13,135 bases of DNA from JBOGGN01 sp050744165 (lineage in GTDB: Bacteria; Actinomycetota; Acidimicrobiia; Acidimicrobiales; Palsa-688), in NCBI GenBank assembly GCA_050744165.1, contig JBOGGN010000154.1, positions 1 to 13,135 of the forward strand, read 5' to 3'. Shown piece by piece: positions 6,215-11,810 of this stretch (the stretch's first letter is position 1; the number at the start of each line of letters is the position of its first letter). Both the position numbers and the translations under genes were made by a program. The notes under the pieces are model-generated. The model had not been told where the DNA came from. It saw only the letters and a program-made list of their open reading frames with translations, and did no database searches.

Positions 6215-6436
6215 TCAGCCCCGCAGGGCCTCGGCGATCTCCTGGGCCGAGGCACCGCGCTCGCGTAGGGCGGCGACGAGGTCCTTCAAGCGCAGCTGGA
6301 GCGAGTCGATCTCCGCCTTCGTCGCCCGCAACTGGGACAGGAGATCGTCGTCCACGGCCACGGCCGCGACGGTAGCCGGATCCTGAGGTACTTCCTGACG
6401 AGTTCCCAGGCCAGATTGAGCCTGGGGCGGCTTCAT
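6215..6436 (-). CDS. Small coiled-coil protein, function unknown
   Basis: 73 aa from ATG 6436. After a disordered N-terminus, residues 31-60 (DLLSQLRATKAEIDSLQLRL, then KDLVAALRER) form an amphipathic heptad-like helix, and the end (GASAQEIAEALRG) looks like the first helix of a helix-turn-helix that then stops. Short proteins of this shape occur as partners or as putative regulators, but I do not recognise a named family. Its stop lies 13 nt before the esterase start, so the two are likely one operon. It diverges from the gene at 6443, with 6 bp between the two ATGs. No strong ribosome site is visible. Confidence 0.55.
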   Translation of the reverse strand: MKPPQAQSGLGTRQEVPQDPATVAAVAVDDDLLSQLRATKAEIDSLQLRLKDLVAALRERGASAQEIAEALRG

Positions 6437-6442
6437 GGACCC

Positions 6443-6889
6443 ATGAGTTCACCTAACGCAAGGGACCGGGGCCTACGGCGGCTGTCCAGCGTGACGGCCG
6501 TCGTCGGCGTCAGCGCCGTGGCCGCGGCGGGCGCCTTCGCCGGGTTGGCCGCCGCCAAGACGGCCACGACCAGCCAAGCCGCGGGCACCGCCGGCACGTC
6601 GGCCTCGACGCCGGCCTCATCCACCAATGCCTCGGCTACGGGCGCCTCGGCGACGAGCACCTCAGGCACGGGTACCTCAGGCACGAGCACCTCGGTGTCG
6701 GGGTCCTCAGGCACGAGCACGTCGGGGTCGGGAACCTCAAGCACGAGCACCTCGGTGTCGGGGACCTCCGGTACGGCCGCGTCGGCTTCGGGTGCGGGGA
6801 CCTCCTCGTCTTCGTCGAGCTTCAGCACCGCGGCCGCACCCACAGCTAGCAACAGCCAGTCGTCGCATGCTCGCTCGGGTGCCTCATGA
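6443..6889 (+). CDS. Exported Ser/Thr/Gly/Ala-rich repeat protein, first gene of the redox operon
   Basis: 148 aa from ATG 6443. The start is basic (DRGLRRLSS) and leads into a hydrophobic stretch (about 17-38) ending LAAA-KT, a fair signal-peptidase site after Ala38. The RR is not a full Tat motif. The rest is low complexity: Ser, Thr, Gly and Ala, with four 10-residue units of the type TSGTSTSVSG (6674-6793). There is no cysteine, no lipobox and no folded domain. It ends SHARSGAS. TGASATS (66-72) and terminal SGAS (145-148) resemble the SGAT-type site at which ApbE enzymes attach FMN, but in this composition they could arise by chance. The stop overlaps the ApbE start (ATGA). Related redox operons often have an FMN-binding-domain protein in this position, so it may be the outer electron acceptor or just a cell-wall spacer. 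An in-frame TTG at 6416 is less likely. Confidence 0.7.
   Translation: MSSPNARDRGLRRLSSVTAVVGVSAVAAAGAFAGLAAAKTATTSQAAGTAGTSASTPASSTNASATGASATSTSGTGTSGTSTSVSGSSGTSTSGSGTSSTSTSVSGTSGTAASASGAGTSSSSSSFSTAAAPTASNSQSSHARSGAS
6674..6793 (+). repeat. Four 30-bp tandem repeats within the exported Ser/Thr-rich protein
   Basis: In-frame units at 6674-6703, 6704-6733, 6734-6763 and 6764-6793 start with (A/T)CCTC and encode TSGTSTSVSG, SSGTSTSGSG, TSSTSTSVSG and TSGTAASASG. The last copy is the most diverged. Partial 15-bp half-units lie just upstream. Confidence 0.85.
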
Positions 6890-7833
6890 GCCAGGCCCTG
6901 CAACCCGTTACCTTCGCTGCCCTCGGCACCACCGCCGTAGTGTCGGTGGCCGACGGCGCCGACCGCCGGGCCCTTGACAGGGCCGTGGCCATGGTCGCGG
7001 CCGAGGTGGCCGCGCTCGACGCCGCCTGCAGCCGCTTCCGGGACGACTCCGAGCTGTCCCGCCTGAACGCCGCTGGTGGCCGGCCCTTCCCGGTGTCGCC
7101 CCTGCTGCGGGCCGCCGTGGCGGTAGCCCTACGGGCGGCCCGAATGACCGGCGGCCTGGTCAACCCTACGGTCGGCACCGCCCTCCAGCGCCTCGGCTAC
7201 GACCGCGACTTCGCGCAGCTGGACCCTGACGGCCCGCCGCTGCAGCTGAACCTGGCGGCCGTTCCCGGCTGGCAGGGCATCGTGGTCGACGACTTCGATG
7301 GCACCATCCGACTCCCACGGGGCGTCAGCCTTGACCTCGGCGCCACGGCCAAGGCCTGGTGCGCCGACCGATCGGCGAAAGCCGCGGCAGAAACTGCTGG
7401 CACCGGCATCCTGGTCAGCCTGGGCGGCGACATTGCCGTGGCCGGCAACCCGCCACCGGGCGGCTGGCGCATCCGGGTGACCGACCGCCACGACGGCACC
7501 GACCTCGACCCCGGCCAAACAATCACCGTCACCGCCGGTGGCCTGGCCACGTCGGGAACCGCCAGCCGCCGGTGGCGCCGTGGTGGCGTGGCGGTCCACC
7601 ACATCGTGGATCCGGTGACCGGCGCCAGCGCCACCGGCCCGTGGCGGACCGTCAGCGTTGCCGCGGGGTCCTGCTGCGACGCCAACACGGCGTCGACCGC
7701 GGCCGTCATACTCGGGGCCGCAGCCCCCGAGTGGCTTGGCGGCCACGGGTTGGCAGCTCGGCTGGTCACCGTTGATGGCGCGGTCGTCTGCACCGGCGGC
7801 TGGCCGTCCGAGCTCACCGAGGAGGCGGCGTGA
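6886..7833 (+). CDS. apbE: ApbE-like FAD:protein FMN transferase
   Basis: 315 aa. Family motifs in order: SRFRDDSELSRLN (49-61), GLVNPTVG (90-97; usually DPT), VSLDLGATAKAWCAD (147-161), VSLGGDIAVAG (177-187), GGLATSGT (218-225), HHIVDPVTG (238-246) and DANTAS (265-270). ApbE enzymes use FAD and Mg to attach FMN to Ser/Thr of redox proteins such as NqrC, RnfG and FMN-binding-domain proteins. The start overlaps the upstream stop (ATGA). Bacterial ApbE proteins are often exported lipoproteins; this one begins directly with the fold, has no signal peptide, and so should work in the cytoplasm. Neighbours (exported Ser/Thr protein, haem membrane protein, NuoF-like protein, ferredoxin) fit a flavin-based electron path. 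The target in this operon is unproven. Confidence 0.9.
   Translation: MSQALQPVTFAALGTTAVVSVADGADRRALDRAVAMVAAEVAALDAACSRFRDDSELSRLNAAGGRPFPVSPLLRAAVAVALRAARMTGGLVNPTVGTALQRLGYDRDFAQLDPDGPPLQLNLAAVPGWQGIVVDDFDGTIRLPRGVSLDLGATAKAWCADRSAKAAAETAGTGILVSLGGDIAVAGNPPPGGWRIRVTDRHDGTDLDPGQTITVTAGGLATSGTASRRWRRGGVAVHHIVDPVTGASATGPWRTVSVAAGSCCDANTASTAAVILGAAAPEWLGGHGLAARLVTVDGAVVCTGGWPSELTEEAA
7821..7825 (+). promoter_or_regulatory. Shine-Dalgarno for the ferric-reductase-like gene
   Basis: GGAGG inside the end of apbE lies 7 nt before ATG 7833. It favours ATG 7833 over the adjacent in-frame GTG 7830, which is only 4 nt away. Confidence 0.6.
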
Positions 7834-8438
7834 TGGTCCTCGCCTCCAGCTCCGAAGCCCTGTGGTACCTGACCCGGGGCACTGGCCTCGTCAGCCTGTT
7901 GCTTCTGACCGCCGGCGTGGTCCTCGGCATCGTCGGCGTGAAGCGGTGGTCGAGCCCCCGCTGGCCGAGGTTCGTGACCGCCGGCCTCCACCGCAACGTG
8001 TCGCTGCTGGCCGTGGTCTTCCTGGCGGTGCACATCACTACCGCCGTGATCGACAGCTACGTGACCATCACGTGGCTGAACGCCTTCGTTCCCTTCACCG
8101 CCACCTACCGCCCGCTGTGGCTGGGACTCGGCGCCGTAGCCGGCGACTTGCTGCTCGCTCTGATCATCACAAGCCTGGCCCGACCCTTCATCGGCTACCG
8201 GGTGTGGCGGGCGGTGCACTGGGCGGCCTACGCCTGCTGGCCCATCGCGCTGGTGCACGCCATCGGCACTGGCACCGACGCCCACGACGGCTGGGGCCTG
8301 GCCCTCACGCTCGGCTCCCTGGCTGCGGTGCTGGCGGCGGTGGCCTGGCGGCTCGCCGGCCCCCGGCCCACTGCCTCCGGAGCCCAGTTGCCGGCCCGGA
8401 CTCGGACCCGCCCCCCCGGCGACCGCCTCGCCGCGTGA
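7833..8438 (+). CDS. Ferric-reductase-like transmembrane haem protein
   Basis: 201 aa, about five hydrophobic helices (roughly 17-36, 55-75, 95-116, 126-146, 154-174). Two helices carry a pair of His each: His53 and His67 (GLHRNVS, AVHIT) and His129 and His142 (AVHWAAY, LVHAIG). The spacing of 14 and 13 residues suits two stacked b-haems, as in the ferric-reductase/NOX/MsrQ domain (PF01794). There is no cytoplasmic FAD/NAD domain, so electrons must come from a partner, most simply the NuoF-like protein and ferredoxin encoded downstream. The Arg/Pro-rich C-terminus is likely cytoplasmic. The gene starts within the apbE stop (TGATG). The next gene follows after 29 nt. Role inferred: carry electrons across the membrane. 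Confidence 0.85.
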   Translation: MVLASSSEALWYLTRGTGLVSLLLLTAGVVLGIVGVKRWSSPRWPRFVTAGLHRNVSLLAVVFLAVHITTAVIDSYVTITWLNAFVPFTATYRPLWLGLGAVAGDLLLALIITSLARPFIGYRVWRAVHWAAYACWPIALVHAIGTGTDAHDGWGLALTLGSLAAVLAAVAWRLAGPRPTASGAQLPARTRTRPPGDRLAA

Positions 8439-8467
8439 CCGCCTGACCCCCCATAGGAGACACCACC

Positions 8468-9814
8468 ATGCCCACCCTTGCCCCGTCGGCGCCCGCCGAC
8501 ACCGCCATGCAGCCCGACCCTGCCCTGCGGGACGGGGGCACCGTCCCGACGCTCGTCCGAGGCCCCGGTGCTAGCCGCATCCTGCCGTCCCGGCCGCTGC
8601 GCTCCCTGGCCGAGCACCTCGACCACTTCGGTCCGCGGCCCGCCGCCACCGGCACCCGCCAGCGGAGCGCGCTGCTCGACGAGGTGGAGGCCTCGGGCCT
8701 GCGGGGCCGCGGCGGCGCCGGGTTCTCGACGGCCGTCAAGCTCCGCGCCGTCGCCGCCGGCCGCAGGGCGGTGGTGGTGGCCAATGGCACCGAGGGCGAG
8801 CCGGCCAGTGCCAAGGACAAAGTCCTGCTGGCAGCGGCGCCCCACCTGGTCCTGGACGGCGTCGTGACCGCGGCCGAGGCGGTCGGTGCCACCGAGGCCA
8901 TCGTGTGCATCGAGCGCACCGCCGTCGCCGCCGCGGGCATCGTCGAGCGGGCGATCCGGGAGCGCCAGGCCGCCGGCGTCGACCGCGTCGACATCCGCCT
9001 GGCCGCCACTCCCGACCGCTACGTTGCCGGCGAGGCGACCGCCCTCGTCCACTGGCTCGACGGTGGTGAGGCCAAGCCCACCTTCGCCCTCCACCACTTG
9101 GCGGACAAGGGCCTCGGTGGTCGCCCGACCCTCGTCGACAACGTCGAGACGCTGGCCCACCTGGCGCTGATTGCCCGCCGCGGCGGCGGCTGGTTCCGCT
9201 CTCTCGGCACCGACCGCGATCCCGGATCGGCCCTCGTCACCATCATTGGGAAAATTTCCCCCGCCGTGGTCTGCGAGCTCCCCCTCGGGACCCCGCTGCC
9301 CGCGGCCCTGGCCGCCGCCGGCATTGACCTGCGGGCCGTCGAGGCGGTGTTGGTCGGTGGCTACTTCGGCACTTGGATCCCCGCTTCCCTTGCCGCTGGC
9401 CTGACCCTGGACTCGGCGTCGCTGGCGACCGTGGGCGGCTCCTTCGGTTGCGGTCTCCTGGCCGCCCTGCCGGCCGGCACGTGCGGCCTGACTGAGGCCG
9501 CGAGGGTGACCCGATGGCTGGCCGCCCAGAGCGCCGGGCAGTGCGGACCGTGTGTGCTCGGCTTGCCAGCCATTGCCGACGCCATGGCGACGGTGGCGGC
9601 CGGCGACCGCGACGGGCGCGCCGAGGCCGACTTGCGCCGCTGGTTGCGGCTGGTAGACGGCCGCGGCGCGTGCAAGCATCCCGACGGCGCGGCACGCTTC
9701 GTGGCCAGCGCCCTGTGGGCCTTCCAGCACGACCTGGGCCGCCACCGGGCCCAGGGACCGTGCCCGGATCGGGCACCGTTGTTGCCCACCCCCCGGACGG
9801 GAGGCTGGCGATGA
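8468..9814 (+). CDS. NuoF-like NADH/FMN/Fe-S protein (complex I 51-kDa family), stand-alone
   Basis: 448 aa, preceded by AGGAGA (8455-8460). It has the NuoF order of motifs: GLRGRGGAGF (77-86, NADH/FMN binding), NGTEGEPASAKDK (106-118), YVAGEATALVHWLDG (185-199), RPTLVDNVETLAHL (219-232), an SLBB-like part (about 255-315), then the Fe-S region. NuoF normally has SCGxCxPCR plus a distal Cys. Here it reads S355-A-G-Q-C359-G-P-C362-V with Cys402, so the first ligand is Ala356. The cluster would need another ligand or be a three-Cys type. There are no other complex I genes nearby, so it is not part of respiratory complex I. Likely role: oxidise NAD(P)H through FMN and pass electrons to the ferredoxin encoded next (ATGA overlap) and on to the membrane haem protein. 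Confidence 0.88.
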   Translation: MPTLAPSAPADTAMQPDPALRDGGTVPTLVRGPGASRILPSRPLRSLAEHLDHFGPRPAATGTRQRSALLDEVEASGLRGRGGAGFSTAVKLRAVAAGRRAVVVANGTEGEPASAKDKVLLAAAPHLVLDGVVTAAEAVGATEAIVCIERTAVAAAGIVERAIRERQAAGVDRVDIRLAATPDRYVAGEATALVHWLDGGEAKPTFALHHLADKGLGGRPTLVDNVETLAHLALIARRGGGWFRSLGTDRDPGSALVTIIGKISPAVVCELPLGTPLPAALAAAGIDLRAVEAVLVGGYFGTWIPASLAAGLTLDSASLATVGGSFGCGLLAALPAGTCGLTEAARVTRWLAAQSAGQCGPCVLGLPAIADAMATVAAGDRDGRAEADLRRWLRLVDGRGACKHPDGAARFVASALWAFQHDLGRHRAQGPCPDRAPLLPTPRTGGWR

Positions 9815-10035
9815 GCGACAACCGCCCGTCGCCCCGGGCCCGGAAACTTGTCGTCAACCCGATCACGTGCGTCGGTCACGGCCTCTGCGCCGACCTGTTT
9901 CCCGAGCGCATCACCCTCGACGAGTGGGGCTACCCGATCGTTGACGGGCGGCCGATCCCCGATGAACTGCTTGACCACGCCCGGCGGGCGGCCGCAGCCT
10001 GCCCGACCCTGGCGCTGATGGCCACGACGCGCTGA
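9811..10035 (+). CDS. Small ferredoxin of CX2HX2C...CP type
   Basis: 74 aa. The cluster motif is Cys20-VG-His23-GL-Cys26, with Cys64-Pro65 near the end. Actinobacterial ferredoxins of the CX2(X)X2C(Xn)CP type carry a [3Fe-4S] or, when a fourth ligand is available, [4Fe-4S] cluster and are best known as cytochrome P450 partners. Here the central position is His, and the neighbour is a NuoF-like protein, not a P450. The ATG overlaps the NuoF-like stop (ATGA), and GGGAGG lies upstream at about 9800. It is the last gene of the operon; a weak CAGCC/GGCTG hairpin (10067-10087) follows. Role inferred: electron shuttle between the NuoF-like protein and the membrane haem protein. Confidence 0.88.
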   Translation: MSDNRPSPRARKLVVNPITCVGHGLCADLFPERITLDEWGYPIVDGRPIPDELLDHARRAAAACPTLALMATTR

Positions 10036-10125
10036 GCGGCCATTTTTTCCACCATCAGCTGTCAGGCAGCCCGCCTCGCTTCGGCTGGGCCGGGGCCGTC
10101 GCGCAGACACCGCAGAGCAACCAAA

Positions 10126-10137
10126 TATCCTTGCGGT
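10126..10137 (+). promoter_or_regulatory. Probable -10 box for a leaderless phosphatase mRNA
   Basis: TATCCT (10126-10131) fits the actinobacterial TAnnnT -10 pattern. The GTG start at 10138 is seven bases past it, where transcription would begin, and no Shine-Dalgarno lies before the GTG. CAGACA (10104-10109) is a possible weak -35, 16 bp upstream. Confidence 0.45.
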
Positions 10138-10743
10138 GTGCCCGCGGAGCCCGTCGTTGGCGTCGCCGCGTTCGACTTCGACGGCACCCTGATCCGGGGA
10201 GCCAGCATGGGCCCGTTCCTGATGGAAATGTTGGGCTGGCGACCCGGCGCCGCCAAGATGCTGGCGGCTGGGCCGTCAATGATCGGGGCCTATTGCCGGG
10301 CTGGGCGTGGTGGGGCCAAGGTGGAGCTCATCGACCGGCTGCTGGCCGGGTTCCCGATCGTGGAGGCGGAGGCCGCGGGCCGTCGCTTTGGCGCCCGGCT
10401 GGCGACCCGGGTGCGGCCTTCGATGGCCGAGCGGGTCGCCTGGCACCGACGCCAGGGGCACCGGTTGGTAATCGTTTCTGCCTCCTTGGAGTTGTACCTG
10501 GTGGCCACCGCAGCGGCGCTGCAGTTCGACGGCGTGCTGGCGACTCGGCTGGAGGAGGGCGAAGATCGTCGGCTGACCGGGCGGCTTCTCGGGGCCAACT
10601 GCCGGGGCGCCGAAAAGGAGACCCGGCTGCGAGGGTGGTTGGCCGACCACCTCGGCGAGCAGTCCTATCGCCTGTGGGCCTACGGGGACAGCCACGGTGA
10701 CGACGAGCTGTTGGCCATGGCCGACACGGCTATCCGGGTCTGA
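10138..10743 (+). CDS. HAD-superfamily phosphatase, subfamily IB (SerB-like)
   Basis: 201 aa from GTG. All four HAD motifs are present: FDFDGTL (nucleophile Asp13, acid/base Asp15), VIVSAS (Ser114), Lys160 and GDSHGDDELL (Asp184, Asp188/189). Subfamily IB includes phosphoserine phosphatase and related small-molecule or lipid-head-group phosphatases, with a helical cap after motif I (here about 25-95). Length is normal. The substrate cannot be named. There is no signal peptide, so it acts in the cytoplasm. The start is probably leaderless. The lipoprotein gene starts 6 nt after its stop, so the two likely share a transcript. Confidence 0.87.
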   Translation: MPAEPVVGVAAFDFDGTLIRGASMGPFLMEMLGWRPGAAKMLAAGPSMIGAYCRAGRGGAKVELIDRLLAGFPIVEAEAAGRRFGARLATRVRPSMAERVAWHRRQGHRLVIVSASLELYLVATAAALQFDGVLATRLEEGEDRRLTGRLLGANCRGAEKETRLRGWLADHLGEQSYRLWAYGDSHGDDELLAMADTAIRV

Positions 10744-10749
10744 CGCCGG

Positions 10750-11754
10750 ATGCCGCGGCCTCTGCGCCACGTCCACGGACGGGTCCCACTGGCGTCGGCA
10801 GGGCTGGCCCTGGCGATGGCGGCGACCGGCCTGGCCGGCTGCCGTGGCACCCGCAGCTCCGGGCCGCCCTCGACACCGCTGGCCCTGCCAACAACCACCG
10901 GGGCGCCAGCTCCGAGCTCCAGCACTAAGACGGGATCGGCTCCGAGCTCCACCGCAACCACGACGGCACCGGCAAAGGCGCCCCCTTACCCGGTGAGTTC
11001 CACGACCATGGCGTTCGTCGACCCTTCCCGACCGACGGTCAGCCAGGGTGTGCAGATCTCGGCCACCATGGCTTTGACGACGGTCGTGTGGTACCCCGCC
11101 GTGGCCGGGCGGTGGCCGTTGGTCATGTTCGCTTCCGGATACAAGGTTGGGCCGTCCTCGTACAGCACGCTCCTCCAAACCTGGGCCGCCGCCGGGTATG
11201 TGGTGGCGGCACCCGAGTTCCCGTTGGAGGACGAGGCGATCGCCGGTCCTGCCCTCGACGAGTCTGACCTCCAGAACGAGCCGGCCGACCTGGAGTTTGT
11301 GAAATCGTCGATGCTGGCCCGCTCCGACCCGCTGGCGCCCCGCATCATTGCCACTGAGGTGGCGGTGACGGGTCACTCCGATGGCGCCGAGGCGGCCCTT
11401 GCCGTCGCTCAGGAAGGCGATCCCCAGGTGGTCGCCGTCATCGCCATGTCGGGACAGCCGGTCACCCCCCGTCAGGACCCCAACCCGCCGTTGCTGGTGA
11501 TCCAGGGCGACTCCGATACGACCAACCCGCCGGAGTTAGGCCAGGACGTGTATGACCAGGCCGACTCGCCGAAGTTCTTCCTCAGCCTGATCGGAGGCGG
11601 GCACCTTCCTCCCTTTCAGGCAGGCAGCGTGTGGGAACCGCTGATTGCGACGACGACCATCGACTTTTTCAACCACTACCTGTCTGAGCGGGTGACCAGC
11701 GACGGGGCCATGTTGACGGCCGGCAACCAGCCCGGTGTCGCCTCGATCAGCTGA
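10750..11754 (+). CDS. Lipoprotein alpha/beta-hydrolase (dienelactone-hydrolase/PAF-acetylhydrolase-like)
   Basis: 334 aa from ATG. A lipoprotein signal ends in LAGC (28-31), so Cys31 should be lipidated and the protein held outside the membrane. A Ser/Thr/Pro/Ala linker (about 34-82) follows, then the hydrolase: TVVWYPAVAG (111-120), PLVMFASGY (123-131, strand and oxyanion region), nucleophile GHSDG (208-212, Ser210), acid in QGDSD (Asp254 or 256) and His285 in GGGHLPP. The fold is like that of bacterial dienelactone-hydrolase/PAF-acetylhydrolase relatives that act on esters. The substrate is unknown. It follows the HAD phosphatase by 6 nt and converges on the phosphodiester-glycosidase-like gene. 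The Asp in GHSDG is typical of this group. Confidence 0.85.
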   Translation: MPRPLRHVHGRVPLASAGLALAMAATGLAGCRGTRSSGPPSTPLALPTTTGAPAPSSSTKTGSAPSSTATTTAPAKAPPYPVSSTTMAFVDPSRPTVSQGVQISATMALTTVVWYPAVAGRWPLVMFASGYKVGPSSYSTLLQTWAAAGYVVAAPEFPLEDEAIAGPALDESDLQNEPADLEFVKSSMLARSDPLAPRIIATEVAVTGHSDGAEAALAVAQEGDPQVVAVIAMSGQPVTPRQDPNPPLLVIQGDSDTTNPPELGQDVYDQADSPKFFLSLIGGGHLPPFQAGSVWEPLIATTTIDFFNHYLSERVTSDGAMLTAGNQPGVASIS

Positions 11755-11786
11755 GGACTCGGCCGCCAGAGCATCGATGCCTGTCG

Positions 11787-11810
11787 GGCTGGGGCAGCGG
11801 CTGGGGCAGC
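11787..11810. repeat. Perfect 12-bp tandem duplication between convergent genes
   Basis: GGCTGGGGCAGC occurs twice in a row (11787-11798, 11799-11810) in the 55-bp gap between the converging lipoprotein hydrolase and phosphodiester-glycosidase genes, ending at the last base of the latter. No clear hairpin terminator is visible in this gap. Confidence 0.8.

Noticed and set aside
5167..6375. 402-codon + strand frame opposite the esterase
   Set aside because: Antisense shadow of a gene with a full catalytic triad; no recognisable domain.
6433..6903. - strand 156-codon frame with Glu/Val/Pro repeats opposite the exported Ser/Thr-rich protein
   Set aside because: The repeat look follows from reading Ser/Thr/Gly codons backwards. 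The + strand frame has a signal peptide and ATGA coupling to apbE, so it is the better gene.
8228..9745. 505-codon - strand frame opposite the NuoF-like gene
   Set aside because: Gly/Ala/Arg/Gln-rich antisense shadow; the + strand shows the NuoF motifs in order.
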